From contig JAIRUA010000012.1 of the NCBI GenBank assembly GCA_031254645.1, positions 124,001-188,000 of the forward strand: a stretch of DNA of 64,000 bases, read 5' to 3'. Of this stretch, positions 18,319 to 27,549 are shown one piece after another. The notes beneath the pieces are model-generated. The model was not told where the DNA came from and searched no databases. It worked only from the letters and a program-made list of their open reading frames with translations. Numbering within the stretch: position 1 is the first letter of the stretch; each line of letters begins with the position of its first letter. Both the position numbers and the translations under genes were made by a program. The DNA comes from Dysgonamonadaceae bacterium. GTDB lineage: Bacteria; Bacteroidota; Bacteroidia; Bacteroidales; Dysgonomonadaceae.

Positions 18319-18405
18319 TTTTTTATTGCTTTTTTAATTATTCATTTTTGTCTAAAAAAATGATAGCTGAAAAAATGAAAATACTAGTAAACAAAAACAG
18401 CAGCC

Positions 18406-19350
18406 CTACAATTTCACGTCCACCACATATCTTTTCCGCTCATCGTTTTGCATAGCTACCGGAACTACTGCTTTAATCATCTCTAACACCCTGTTCAACA
18501 TCGCTTTGCGCATATACTCTTTGCTCACTACAAGCGAGACTTCACGGTATGCGTCCAAGTTTTTGAATGAGCGTAAGTTATCTTGTTTTTCCTCATTCAA
18601 ACTCATTGCAGACATTTCGGGAATGATTGTGATACCTGCATTTTGTTCCACTACATTAATCAGCGTTTCAATACTTCCCGCTTCGTATTTAACGCTCGCG
18701 GCGTTGTTTTTCTTTCGCTTTATATGGCACAATTGTTCAATTTGTCCGCGCAGACAATGAATATTTTCTAATAACCAAATTGTATTAATATCCACGCTGT
18801 CCAAATCGATTTCCTTCTCTTTATACATTACATCGAGTGGTGATACATAAGCGTAAAATTGTTCAAAATATATGGGATATTCTACCAACTTCGGGTGATT
18901 GAGCGGACCAGCCATTAGTCCGCCATCTACATTGCCATTTAATAAATTGATAATCAAATTATCTGTTGTGCTTTCACTGATTATTAAAGAGAGGTCTAAG
19001 CCATCAATATCCTGTTTATGAAGTAATTCGGGTACTACGTAGGGCGCAATAGTGGGAATAATGCCTAACTTGAATTCACCTTGTATCATATTGCGCTCAT
19101 TTTCAGAAATTTCTTTGATTTGGCGAAAATTTCTCAACGCAATTCGCGCTTGTTCAATAATAAGATTACCTGCCGATGTAGGACGAATAGGATGCATAGA
19201 GCGGTCGAAGATCTTCAAATCTAACTCTTGCTCTAATTTCTTAATCATCGCACTCAATGTGGGTTGTGTGATGAAACAAGCCTCTGCCGCTTTTTCAAAA
19301 TGGCGATAATTATCTACCGCTACAATATATTCTAATTGTTGTATGTTCAT
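18406..19350 (-). CDS. oxyR: Hydrogen-peroxide sensor OxyR (LysR family)
   Basis: A 314-residue LysR-type regulator: N-terminal helix-turn-helix (residues 1-60, YFILVAV-type LysR pattern with TQPTLSAMIKKLE) and a substrate-binding-like sensor domain. The redox cysteines are at residues 199 and 208, spaced as in Escherichia coli OxyR (C-x8-C), so it can form the activating disulfide. It is transcribed divergently from ahpC, and a matching OxyR-type site lies between them. Confidence 0.95.
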   Translation of the reverse strand: MNIQQLEYIVAVDNYRHFEKAAEACFITQPTLSAMIKKLEQELDLKIFDRSMHPIRPTSAGNLIIEQARIALRNFRQIKEISENERNMIQGEFKLGIIPTIAPYVVPELLHKQDIDGLDLSLIISESTTDNLIINLLNGNVDGGLMAGPLNHPKLVEYPIYFEQFYAYVSPLDVMYKEKEIDLDSVDINTIWLLENIHCLRGQIEQLCHIKRKKNNAASVKYEAGSIETLINVVEQNAGITIIPEMSAMSLNEEKQDNLRSFKNLDAYREVSLVVSKEYMRKAMLNRVLEMIKAVVPVAMQNDERKRYVVDVKL

Positions 19351-19359
19351 ATCCTTGAT

Positions 19360-19395
19360 ATAGTTTTTATCTATACAAAGATAGATATTATTATT
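19360..19395. promoter_or_regulatory. OxyR-type operator between oxyR and ahpC
   Basis: ATAG (19360-19363), seven bases, CTAT (19371-19374), six bases, ATAG (19381-19384), seven bases, TATT (19392-19395). This closely follows the ATAGnnnnnnnCTAT tandem pattern known for OxyR. It overlaps the oxyR -7 box (TATCTTTG, minus strand, 19383-19376) and lies just upstream of the ahpC -33 region, fitting autorepression plus activation of ahpC. Confidence 0.7.
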
Positions 19396-19417
19396 TTTAT
19401 ATATAAAAAAAGCACCG

Positions 19418-19425
19418 TAATTTTG
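19418..19425 (+). promoter_or_regulatory. -7 box of the ahpC promoter
   Basis: TAATTTTG matches TAnnTTTG, 37 bases before the ahpC ATG and 22 bases after the OxyR-type site. The -33 element is weak (TTTT at 19395-19398), typical of an activator-dependent promoter. Confidence 0.55.
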
Positions 19426-19462
19426 TTGCCGATAACATTAGTTCAATTTTTTAATATTTCAA

Positions 19463-20032
19463 ATGATGGAAACAATAATTAATTCTCAACTTCCCGAATT
19501 TAGCGTGCAGGCGTATCACAATGGCGCTTTCAAAACCGTAAGCAGTGATGATTTGAAAGGCAAATGGTCGATTTTCTTTTTCTATCCTGCCGATTTTACT
19601 TTTGTATGTCCAACCGAGTTGGTGGATATGGCTGAAAAATACAATGAGTTTCAGGCAATGGGTGTAGAGGTTTATTCGGTAAGCACCGACACGCATTTTG
19701 TACACAAAGCGTGGCACGATGCTTCGGAAAGCATTCGTAAAATCAACTATCCGATGCTTGCCGACCCAACCGGGAAACTGTGTCGTGCATTTGGTGTAAT
19801 GATTGAAGAAGCCGGGTTGGCATATCGCGGTACATTTTTGGTTGACCCCGAAGGAAAAATCAAACTTGCCGAAGTAAGCGACCTCGGAATCGGACGAAAT
19901 GCCGACGAACTTTTACGCAAAGTAGAAGCTGCTCAATTCGTTGCTGCTAATCCGAACGAAGTTTGTCCTGCAAAATGGAAAAAAGGGGGCGAAACGTTGA
20001 AGCCAAGCATTGATTTGGTTGGTAAAATTTAA
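19463..20032 (+). CDS. ahpC: Alkyl hydroperoxide reductase, peroxiredoxin subunit AhpC
   Basis: Typical 2-Cys peroxiredoxin reducing H2O2 and organic peroxides. The peroxidatic cysteine is Cys49 in DFTFVCPTEL and the resolving cysteine Cys168 in NEVCPAKW. At 189 residues it is the usual length; ATG 19466 is an alternative start. It is the first gene of ahpC-ahpF and is likely under OxyR control. Confidence 0.97.
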   Translation: MMETIINSQLPEFSVQAYHNGAFKTVSSDDLKGKWSIFFFYPADFTFVCPTELVDMAEKYNEFQAMGVEVYSVSTDTHFVHKAWHDASESIRKINYPMLADPTGKLCRAFGVMIEEAGLAYRGTFLVDPEGKIKLAEVSDLGIGRNADELLRKVEAAQFVAANPNEVCPAKWKKGGETLKPSIDLVGKI

Positions 20033-20049
20033 AATTTGATTCATAAAAG

Positions 20050-20115
20050 AACGCGGATAACGCGGATGACGTAGATTTTCGCAGACAATAATTCTTTGAA
20101 AATCTGCGTTTTTTG
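20050..20115. repeat. Inverted repeat, AACGCGGATAACGCGGAT family, between ahpC and ahpF
   Basis: Quasi-tandem AACGCGGATAACGCGGATG words run into GTAGATTTTC, which faces GAAAATCTGCG at 20098-20108. The same words form perfect 24-base arms at 44290-44399. Confidence 0.65.
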
Positions 20116-20138
20116 AAAATTTAAAATCCTAAATTATT

Positions 20139-21683
20139 ATGTTAGATTCAGCACTAAAACAACAGTTGAAGGAAATTTTTTCCGATTTAGTTAGCGAATA
20201 TATATTCGACATACAAGTTTCTTCCAATCACGATAGCCGGAACGAACTCATTGATTTGTTAACAGAAACGGCTGATTGTTCCGAAAAAATCAGCCTCAAC
20301 ATTACTGAAGGAAACGCCTTACGCTTTTCACTCTTAAAAGATGGCGAGCCTACCGGCATCACATTTCGCGCCGTACCCAATGGACACGAATTTACATCGC
20401 TTCTATTGGCAATTTTAAACAGCAACGGCAAAGGAAAAAACATTCCCGATGAAGGTATTCAGCGCCGTATCAAAGCACTGAAAGGCGATATTCGACTCAC
20501 AACTTACGTTTCGCTTACTTGCACCAACTGCCCCGATGTTGTTCAAGCGCTGAATGTGATGACTACGCTCAACAAAAATATCAGCCACGAAATGGTGGAC
20601 GGCGCAATCTACCAAGAAGAAGTAGAATCGTTGAAAATACAAGGCGTTCCTGCCGTTTTTGCCGATGGGGAATTGCTTCATTCCGGCAAAGCCGAATTTG
20701 GGGAGCTGTTGACAAAACTTGAAAACTACTACGGTGTAGAAGCGGAAACAAAAGATATTTCGATAAAAAATTACGATATAATTGTTGTCGGCGGTGGTCC
20801 GGCAGGCGCTTCGGCAGCCATTTATTCTACCCGAAAAGGGTTACGTGTTGCCATACTCGCCGAGCGTTTGGGTGGACAGGTAAAGGAAACCGTAGGCATC
20901 GAAAATCTGATTTCCGTACCGAAAACTACCGGACAAGAATTGGCATCAAACTTAAAACTGCATCTTTCCGACTATCCGGTTGATTTATTGGAACATCGGA
21001 CAATCGAAAAAATCGAAATGCACGAGAATACGCCACTACTTACCGTTTCGGGTGGCGAACAATACACCGCGCCATCGGTAATTATTGCCACCGGTGCAGG
21101 CTGGCGAAAGCTAAATATCGCGGGCGAACAGGATTATATCGGACGAGGCGTTGCTTTTTGTCCGCACTGCGATGGACCATTTTACAAAGGAAAACGGGTT
21201 GCCGTTGTGGGTGGCGGAAATTCGGGCATTGAAGCTGCCATTGACTTGGCAGGAATTTGTTCGCACGTTACGGTTTTCGAATTTATGGACGATTTGAAAG
21301 CCGATAAAGTATTGCAAGACAAAGTAAAATCTTTGCCCAATGTGGACGTTTTTCTCTCTTCCCAAACCACAGAAGTGATTGGAAACGGCGAAAAAGTAAC
21401 GGGTATGCGCGTAAAAGACCGCGTTTCGGGCGATGAGCGAGTGGTGGAATTAGACGGTATTTTTGTACAAATCGGACTTGTTCCCAACAGCAAACCGTTC
21501 AGTAGCCTTGTCAATGTGAATAAGTTCGGCGAAATCGAAATTGATACGCATTGCCGTACCAATATTCCCGGCATTTATGCCGCAGGCGATGTAACGACTG
21601 TTCCTTACAAACAAATTATCATCTCAATGGGCGAAGGCGCAAAAGCAGCTTTGTCTGCCTTTGAAGATAGAATGAGGGCATAA
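20139..21683 (+). CDS. ahpF: Alkyl hydroperoxide reductase, flavoprotein subunit AhpF
   Basis: Transfers electrons from NADH through FAD and two disulfides to AhpC. The 514 residues comprise an N-terminal thioredoxin-fold pair with CTNC (128-131), then a thioredoxin-reductase-like part with the FAD motif GGGPAGASAA (218-227), the redox CPHC (341-344), the NAD-binding GGGNSGIEAA and the C-terminal GIYAAGDVTT. All catalytic cysteines are present. It lies 106 bases after ahpC with a repeat element in the gap. Confidence 0.96.
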   Translation: MLDSALKQQLKEIFSDLVSEYIFDIQVSSNHDSRNELIDLLTETADCSEKISLNITEGNALRFSLLKDGEPTGITFRAVPNGHEFTSLLLAILNSNGKGKNIPDEGIQRRIKALKGDIRLTTYVSLTCTNCPDVVQALNVMTTLNKNISHEMVDGAIYQEEVESLKIQGVPAVFADGELLHSGKAEFGELLTKLENYYGVEAETKDISIKNYDIIVVGGGPAGASAAIYSTRKGLRVAILAERLGGQVKETVGIENLISVPKTTGQELASNLKLHLSDYPVDLLEHRTIEKIEMHENTPLLTVSGGEQYTAPSVIIATGAGWRKLNIAGEQDYIGRGVAFCPHCDGPFYKGKRVAVVGGGNSGIEAAIDLAGICSHVTVFEFMDDLKADKVLQDKVKSLPNVDVFLSSQTTEVIGNGEKVTGMRVKDRVSGDERVVELDGIFVQIGLVPNSKPFSSLVNVNKFGEIEIDTHCRTNIPGIYAAGDVTTVPYKQIIISMGEGAKAALSAFEDRMRA

Positions 21684-21769
21684 CGTCATTGTAGTATTGA
21701 ATTAAGTTCAAGACCCGCAATCTTCCCATTTTATAAGGGAATTTCCGTGTCAAGCACGGAATGACGCAA
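21683..21769. repeat. Hairpin cluster between ahpF and sodB
   Basis: An outer pair CGTCATT (about 21684-21690) / AATGACG (21763-21769) encloses TTCCGTG-TCAAG-CACGGAA. The outer words resemble the GTCATTGCGG family seen at 42428-42492. Confidence 0.55.
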
Positions 21770-21791
21770 AAACTATTAAATAAACAACAAT

Positions 21792-22466
21792 ATGAAAAAA
21801 ATATCATTGCTACTACTTAGCACATTACTAACACTTTCGGCATCGGCGCAGTTTCAATTACCCGAATTGCCATACTCGTATGATGCGTTAGAGCCGTATA
21901 TTGATACCAAAACAATGGATATTCATTATAACAGGCACCACGGCGCATTTGTTAATAATCTGAATCGTATTTTGAGCGACTATCCTGAATGGCAAGGAAA
22001 AGATGCCGTTTACTTGCTCAAGAATCTCGATTTGCTTCCTGCCGAAATCCGAACACCAATAAGAAACAATGCCGGAGGATTTTATAATCACAGTTTGTTT
22101 TGGGAAATACTTGCACCTGCCGGAACTGCGCCGATATCGGCAAGAATGACCGATGTTTTGGTTCGCAACTTTGGTTCTTTTGAAGCGTTTCAGGCTGAAT
22201 TTGAACGCGCTTTTATGTCCGTTTTTGGATCGGGTTGGGTATGGTTGATGAAAGACCAAGAGGGGAAACTATACATCGCCACTACGCCGAATCAAGATAA
22301 TTTTCGAATGGATGCCGAAAGAAGAAATCACACGCCGATACTTGCCAATGATGTTTGGGAACACGCTTATTATCTGCGTTATCAAAATCTCAGGGCTGAG
22401 TATGTTTCGGATTTTTGGAATGTAGTGAATTGGAAGAGGGTGGAGGAGCTTTATTTTTCTTTTTGA
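21792..22466 (+). CDS. sodB: Fe/Mn superoxide dismutase with a signal peptide
   Basis: Converts superoxide to H2O2 and oxygen. The 224-residue protein has the family motifs HYNRHHGAFVNNLN (metal and second-sphere histidines), NNAGGFYNHSLFWEIL and the C-terminal DVWEHAYYLRYQN with the last metal ligands. Unlike the usual cytoplasmic enzyme it begins with a typical signal peptide (MKKISLLLLSTLLTLSASAQ) placed before the normal N-terminus FQLPELPYSYDAL, so export to the periplasm is predicted. Metal preference cannot be decided by eye. Confidence 0.93.
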   Translation: MKKISLLLLSTLLTLSASAQFQLPELPYSYDALEPYIDTKTMDIHYNRHHGAFVNNLNRILSDYPEWQGKDAVYLLKNLDLLPAEIRTPIRNNAGGFYNHSLFWEILAPAGTAPISARMTDVLVRNFGSFEAFQAEFERAFMSVFGSGWVWLMKDQEGKLYIATTPNQDNFRMDAERRNHTPILANDVWEHAYYLRYQNLRAEYVSDFWNVVNWKRVEELYFSF

Positions 22467-22481
22467 ACGCAAGAGCATTTT

Positions 22482-22577
22482 TACCACAAGGAACACAAAG
22501 AAAATCCACAAAGGACACAAAGATGGTTTATTAGCCACTTGTGCCCTTTGTGGATTTTCTTTGTGTTCCTTGTGGTA
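22482..22577. repeat. 33-base perfect inverted repeat between sodB and the M16 protease gene
   Basis: Arms 22482-22514 and 22545-22577 are exactly complementary over 33 bases and are built from CACAAGGAACACAAAG-type words. It fills the gap between two convergent genes, where it could stop transcription from either side, but no strong T tract follows. Confidence 0.9.
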
Positions 22578-22584
22578 GAAACGC

Positions 22585-25392
22585 TTACTCCTCCGTCGGC
22601 AACATCACAACTTTTACTGCATTGCCTTGCTCCAAAAACATTTTTGCGAAATCCTGAATATCTTTACTCGTAATCGAATTTACAATGTTGAGATAATCCG
22701 AACGATTGTCTTCGCCATAGAAGTATTTCGTACTGAGAAGTCCCAACCAATAACCGTTTTCGCGTTGGTTTACTGCAAAACTATTCAGCGTGGCTTCTCT
22801 CGCTCGATTGAAATCTGTTTCGCGCGGACCATTTGCAGCGATATCATTCAGTTCATTGATGATGATTTCGTTGAGATGCGTTACCTGTTCGGTGTTGGTA
22901 TCATAGAAAATTTGCAAAATCGTTTGCCCGGCAGGATAGCGAGAGATTGAGCCTCTTGCGCTCACGCCGTAAGTACCACTTTCATCTTCGCGTACTTTTT
23001 CGGTGTAAACGAGGTTGAGGATTTGGGAAAACAGACTCATCAGAATGTTATTTTTCTGCGAATTTTCAACTATTCCTGCACGACCAATAAATGTGGCAGC
23101 TTTCGGAATCTGCATTTCGCGTCGGAAAATGTTTTCCGTTTGTCCCGGAATGAAGCCCATCGGCACGTTCACAAATTCGCCTTTTACCGCCTGTCCGGGC
23201 AACGAAGCAAGGTATTGCTCAATCACAGGACGCACACTATCTTCATCAACATTGCCCACAAAAGTGAAAATAAAACTTCCCGGATTGCTGAATATTTGCG
23301 AATACATTTTCATAACGCGCTCATAATCAATTTTTTTCAAATCTTCTACTTTGAGGCGTGCCATCATCGGGTTATCGCCATACAATGCATTTGTAATGGC
23401 ATCGCTGAATGCAGTTGTCGGATTGGCATCTTGATTACGAAGTTGAGGCTCCATACGCTGTATAAACGATTTGAAAGCATCATCATCTTTGCGCGGTGCG
23501 GTAAAATAGAGGTGTACCAATTGCAGCATCGTTTCAAAGTCTTTGATGGAAGAAGAACCACTAAAACCTTGCGAGATAAGACCTACAGTGGGGCTTGCCG
23601 AAGCTGTTTTCCCTGCCAATACTTTTGGTAAATCGGTGGCACTGAAATTGCCCACGCCACCCAATGTCATTACACTGCCCATCATTCGGCTGTTAATCGG
23701 GTCGTTTACGGCAAATGGAGAATATCCGCCAACGCTTGATGCGGTCATCAAAATTTGGTCGTCTCTAAAATCGGTATTTTTCAATACTACTGTCATACCG
23801 TTTGATAATGTCCATACGGTAGCGTCCATCACTTCGTCTTTCGTTACTGCTGTGATTGTTCCGGCAGTTGGCGGTGTTGAAATCAACGGCTCATCGATTA
23901 CTTGTTCGGCGTATGGCTCAATTTCTTCAGCTTTCACTGCATTCAATACAGCCAACAATTCGCTCTCGGTAGGATAAACCAATCCGTCTCTTTCCGGACC
24001 CATTACACTTACTACAATATTTTTACCATCTGCATTGAATAACTGTTGGAAGGTAGCGTTAATTGCTTCCACCGGAATATTCGGCGCTATTTGTTGAATG
24101 AATTGATAGTTAAATTCAGTGCCGGCAATAGGTGTACGATTGATAAATGCACTCACATATTGCTGTGAGTAAGCTGAATTGCGCTGTGTACCACGATTAT
24201 TAAAAGCGTCTTCATATCGTTTCAAAATATTTGCGCGGGCGATTTCATATTCCGAAGCCGTGAATCCAAATTGGCGGGCACGTTCCGTTTCGCGCATCAT
24301 TGCACCAAGTGCATCATCAATTTTATCTTCGGCAGTACCGGCAAACACAGTCCAAGCGTTTTTGGTCTTTGCAATAAAATAGTCATCATCATACGCTTGC
24401 GCAAATGTAAATGGTGCGTTTGGCGTTTGTGTGATTTCCGCAAGACGCTGATTCATCATTGATGCGGCAGCGTTCATTATATAATTGTAAACGAAACCCA
24501 TTTGTGTGTTTTTCATTTCCATAGGCAGTGCATCGTGTTTGAAAAACAATAATACTTGTGCAGTAGAAGCTTCAACATCGGTAGCGATGGCTACAATCGG
24601 TTCATCGTTGTCGGCAACAGGATAGAATATACGTTCGGCTCTGTTTGGGTCAAGTGGAATGGGCGAGAAAAGGTCTTTTATTTTCTGTTCCCATTCGTCC
24701 ACATCAATATTGCCGACAATGATAATCGACTGTAAATCGGGGCGATACCATTTTTGATAGTATGCTCTCAACTCGTCCGGTGTAAAATTGTCGATTACAT
24801 CAATACTTCCGATAGGCAAGCGATTGCCATATTTACTATCGGGAAACATTGCAGGTAGCAGCTGTTCCCACAAACGCATCTGTGCATTACCGCGCGTGCG
24901 CCATTCTTCGCGAACAACGCCGCGTTCTCTTTCGATTATTTCATCGAGCAACGAAAGAGAGTTTGACCAGTCGTGCAAAATCAGCAGACAAGAATCCATC
25001 AGATTTTGGTTGGTGGTGGGAATATCGGTCAAGAAATACACCGTTTCGTCGAACGATGTGTAGGCGTTGATGTTCTGACCGAATCTGATACCATTGTCTT
25101 GCAGGTATTCGAGCAACAGATTCCCGGGGAAATTCTTTGTTCCGCCGAAAGCTGTGTGCTCCAAAATGTGCGCGAGACCCATTTGGTGGTCTTCTTCCTG
25201 CATTGAACCTACTCGTTGAGCGATATAGAAATCGGCTCTATTTTCGGGCAGGTTATTGTGGCGTATAAAGTACGTCAGTCCGTTTTCGAGCCGCCCTGTT
25301 CTTACGTTTGGGTCAATCGGTAACGGTGGATTCTGTTGGGCAAAGGCAATCATTGTGATTGCTAATAATGCCAATGTAAAAAGTTTTCTCAT
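22585..25392 (-). CDS. M16-family zinc metalloprotease (pitrilysin/insulinase type), exported
   Basis: A 935-residue protein with a signal peptide (cut near AFAQ, residue 19). It has the inverted zinc motif HILEH at residues 75-79, with the downstream glutamate supplied by REEWR near residue 155, and the two-module (active plus inactive) M16 domain pattern of one-chain enzymes. Such proteases degrade peptides in the periplasm. The -7 box lies 29 bases upstream and is preceded by a symmetrical inverted repeat. Confidence 0.92.
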   Translation of the reverse strand: MRKLFTLALLAITMIAFAQQNPPLPIDPNVRTGRLENGLTYFIRHNNLPENRADFYIAQRVGSMQEEDHQMGLAHILEHTAFGGTKNFPGNLLLEYLQDNGIRFGQNINAYTSFDETVYFLTDIPTTNQNLMDSCLLILHDWSNSLSLLDEIIERERGVVREEWRTRGNAQMRLWEQLLPAMFPDSKYGNRLPIGSIDVIDNFTPDELRAYYQKWYRPDLQSIIIVGNIDVDEWEQKIKDLFSPIPLDPNRAERIFYPVADNDEPIVAIATDVEASTAQVLLFFKHDALPMEMKNTQMGFVYNYIMNAAASMMNQRLAEITQTPNAPFTFAQAYDDDYFIAKTKNAWTVFAGTAEDKIDDALGAMMRETERARQFGFTASEYEIARANILKRYEDAFNNRGTQRNSAYSQQYVSAFINRTPIAGTEFNYQFIQQIAPNIPVEAINATFQQLFNADGKNIVVSVMGPERDGLVYPTESELLAVLNAVKAEEIEPYAEQVIDEPLISTPPTAGTITAVTKDEVMDATVWTLSNGMTVVLKNTDFRDDQILMTASSVGGYSPFAVNDPINSRMMGSVMTLGGVGNFSATDLPKVLAGKTASASPTVGLISQGFSGSSSIKDFETMLQLVHLYFTAPRKDDDAFKSFIQRMEPQLRNQDANPTTAFSDAITNALYGDNPMMARLKVEDLKKIDYERVMKMYSQIFSNPGSFIFTFVGNVDEDSVRPVIEQYLASLPGQAVKGEFVNVPMGFIPGQTENIFRREMQIPKAATFIGRAGIVENSQKNNILMSLFSQILNLVYTEKVREDESGTYGVSARGSISRYPAGQTILQIFYDTNTEQVTHLNEIIINELNDIAANGPRETDFNRAREATLNSFAVNQRENGYWLGLLSTKYFYGEDNRSDYLNIVNSITSKDIQDFAKMFLEQGNAVKVVMLPTEE

Positions 25393-25420
25393 TTAGGTGC
25401 TTTTTTGAAATATTTTGGTG

Positions 25421-25428
25421 CAAATGTA
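25421..25428 (-). promoter_or_regulatory. -7 box of the M16 protease promoter
   Basis: TACATTTG on the minus strand matches TAnnTTTG. A GTTG at 25450-25447 is 18 bases further upstream as a weak -33 element. Confidence 0.5.
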
Positions 25429-25447
25429 AATGTTTTTTTCAACATAC

Positions 25448-25485
25448 AACGTTAACGATACGTTATATAACGCAGTGTTAACGTT
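25448..25485. repeat. Nested inverted repeat upstream of the M16 protease gene
   Basis: AACGTTAAC (25448-25456) pairs with GTTAACGTT (25477-25485), and the inner CGTTATATAACG (25461-25472) is itself a perfect palindrome with the same centre. It lies between the udp stop and the M16 -7 box and overlaps the predicted -33 position. Confidence 0.65.
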
Positions 25486-25501
25486 AGAAGTAAAAACAAA
25501 A

Positions 25502-26371
25502 TCAAATCCTATCAAACACAATTCTCAACAAATCCTCGATAGACCCTTTATAATCTGCATTCGATTTCAATGCTACGCGATTGGCAATAATGGCACAAAC
25601 GGTCATTGCTTTGTGTCCCATCAATTTAGACAGTCCGGCAAGGGCAGAGCTTTCCATTTCGTAATTCGTAATCGAATGTCCGTTGAAACGAAACGATTCA
25701 ATGTTGGTATTCAAGTTCGGGTCGGCGAGCGGCAAGCGAACGTATCTTCCTTGCGGACCGTAAAATCCGATGGCGGAAATAGTTATACCGTGAATCATAT
25801 CGTGTCCGATTTGTTTAACAAGCGCAGAGTCAGCTTTTACTACGTATGGCGTACAATGATTCGGCGACCAATTGACGTATTTCTTAAACGCCTCCGTGAA
25901 ATCATTCTCACAAATTTCTTCAGCATTGGCATAATAATAGATAACGCCATCAAAACCAATGGATTTTTCGGCAACTACATACGAGCCAACAGGGCAATGC
26001 GGCTGTAATCCGCCAGACGTGCCTACGCGTACCATTGTTAATTGCTTGAATTCCGGTTTTACTTCGCGCGTTTCGAAATCAATATTTGCTAACGCATCTA
26101 ATTCGGTAACAACGATGTCGATATTATCTGTACCAATTCCGTGCGACAGTGCTGTAATGCGTTTTCCTTTATACATTCCGGTTACGGTGTGAAACTCACG
26201 ACTTTGTATATCACACTCGATGCTGTCAAACATTTTTGCCGCCATTGTCACACGACCCGGATCGCCCATCATCACGATTTTGTCTGACAGCTGTTCGGGT
26301 TTGATATGGAGGTGGAAGATGCTTCCGTCGGAGTTGATAATCAATTCTGATTCGGGAATAATTCTTTTCAT
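25502..26371 (-). CDS. udp: Uridine phosphorylase-family nucleoside phosphorylase
   Basis: Cleaves nucleosides with phosphate to base and ribose-1-phosphate for salvage. The 289 residues show the PNP/UDP family 1 features: GDPGRV near residue 37 (phosphate loop), RVGTSGGLQ near residues 113-121, and NYEMESSALAGL (ribose/base binding glutamate). Length and sequence style fit the longer Bacteroidetes uridine phosphorylases rather than bacterial PNP; the base preference is inferred. Confidence 0.87.
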   Translation of the reverse strand: MKRIIPESELIINSDGSIFHLHIKPEQLSDKIVMMGDPGRVTMAAKMFDSIECDIQSREFHTVTGMYKGKRITALSHGIGTDNIDIVVTELDALANIDFETREVKPEFKQLTMVRVGTSGGLQPHCPVGSYVVAEKSIGFDGVIYYYANAEEICENDFTEAFKKYVNWSPNHCTPYVVKADSALVKQIGHDMIHGITISAIGFYGPQGRYVRLPLADPNLNTNIESFRFNGHSITNYEMESSALAGLSKLMGHKAMTVCAIIANRVALKSNADYKGSIEDLLRIVFDRI

Positions 26372-26477
26372 AATATGCTAATAGATAATGTGCTAATATG
26401 CCAATATGCTAATGTGCTAATGCAGTTACCAGGATTAATCAATGCTTCTGCATTAGCACACTATTTATTAGCACATT
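26371..26477. repeat. Inverted repeat, TGCTAATGTGCTAAT family, between floA and udp
   Basis: Quasi-tandem ATGCTAAT / GTGCTAAT words (26371-26425) face CTGCATTAGCACAC...TTAGCACATTG (26448-26477). It starts at the udp start codon. A relative is at 29597-29734. Confidence 0.75.
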
Positions 26478-26482
26478 GAATT

Positions 26483-27472
26483 TTACTTCGATTCCGGCAA
26501 TTTCTCGCTTCCACCCTGCGGTTTCGCAATTGAATCACGCATATCGGTGTCGGCTTGGATATTTTTCATTTTGTAATAATCCATAATGCCGAGATTGCCG
26601 CTGCGGAACGCATCTGCCATTGCTTTTGGCACTTCGGCTTCGGCTTCAATCACCTTAGCGCGAGCCTCTTGCGCTTTTGCTCTCATCTCCTGTTCGAGGG
26701 CGATAGCCATTGCGCGGCGTTCTTCGGCGCGGGCTTGCGCGATGTTTTTATCCGCTTGCGCTTGATCCATTTGCAGTACCGCACCGATGTTTTTACCGAT
26801 GTCAATATCCGCAATGTCGATAGACAAGATTTCGTAAGCTGTTCCGGCATCAAGTCCTTTGCGTAGAACAAGTTTCGAGATAGAGTCCGGATTTTCAAGC
26901 ACCGATTTGTGTGATGTTGCCGAGCCAATTGACGATACAATACCTTCGCCCACACGCGCCAAAACCGTTTCCTCTCCGGCACCGCCGACAAGTTGCTTTA
27001 TATTGGTGCGAACGGTTACACGCACTTTGGCAATCAACTGAATACCATCAATAGCTACAGCAGTAACCGGCGGAGTGTCAATCACTTTTGGGGTTACTGA
27101 TGTGCGCACGGCTTCCAACACATCGCGTCCGGCGAGGTCGATAGCGGTTGCCATTTGAAACGGCAGGTCGATGTTGGCTTTCGATGCGGAAATAAGCGCA
27201 TTAACAACATTGATAACGTGTCCACCTGCCATATAGTGCGCTTCAAGATTATCTCTCGTAATGCTTTTTATGCCTGCTTTATGCGCTGTAATCATTCCGG
27301 AAACAATGGTGCTGGGAGATACACGACGCAAACGCATCAGGAACAGCTGCATAAGTGAAATTTTCACATTTGCAGACAGGGCTTGAATCCACAGTCCGAA
27401 AGGAACGAAGTGGAAGAAAATCAGTAAAAGAATAAATCCTCCTACAATTAATCCGATTAATAGAATATCCAT
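26483..27472 (-). CDS. floA: Flotillin-like membrane protein FloA
   Basis: A 329-residue protein with one N-terminal membrane hairpin or helix (residues 4-27), an SPFH-like domain and a long alanine/glutamate-rich C-terminal coiled coil ([28 protein letters not shown] begins near 240). FloA-type proteins organise membrane microdomains with an NfeD partner. The nfeD gene lies directly upstream on the same strand, the typical pairing. Confidence 0.92.
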   Translation of the reverse strand: MDILLIGLIVGGFILLLIFFHFVPFGLWIQALSANVKISLMQLFLMRLRRVSPSTIVSGMITAHKAGIKSITRDNLEAHYMAGGHVINVVNALISASKANIDLPFQMATAIDLAGRDVLEAVRTSVTPKVIDTPPVTAVAIDGIQLIAKVRVTVRTNIKQLVGGAGEETVLARVGEGIVSSIGSATSHKSVLENPDSISKLVLRKGLDAGTAYEILSIDIADIDIGKNIGAVLQMDQAQADKNIAQARAEERRAMAIALEQEMRAKAQEARAKVIEAEAEVPKAMADAFRSGNLGIMDYYKMKNIQADTDMRDSIAKPQGGSEKLPESK

Positions 27473-27489
27473 AGCTGTTTGGTTTTGTG

Positions 27490-27545
27490 CGAAAACTTTA
27501 AGGCACGAAAGCGCGAAGGCTCGAATGCGCGAAAGGCTGGTTCGC
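27490..27545. repeat. Single arm of the GCACGAAAGCGCGAAGG family between nfeD and floA
   Basis: Three or more CGAAAGCGCGAAGG-type words occur in tandem with no facing arm. It belongs to the family found in the murC tail and upstream of hflX. Confidence 0.65.
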
Positions 27546-27549
27546 TGGT

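Noticed and set aside
23023..23631. Open frames of up to about 200 codons opposite the M16 protease gene
   Set aside because: They lie wholly antisense to a clear family member, have no recognisable domain and the odd composition of shadow frames.
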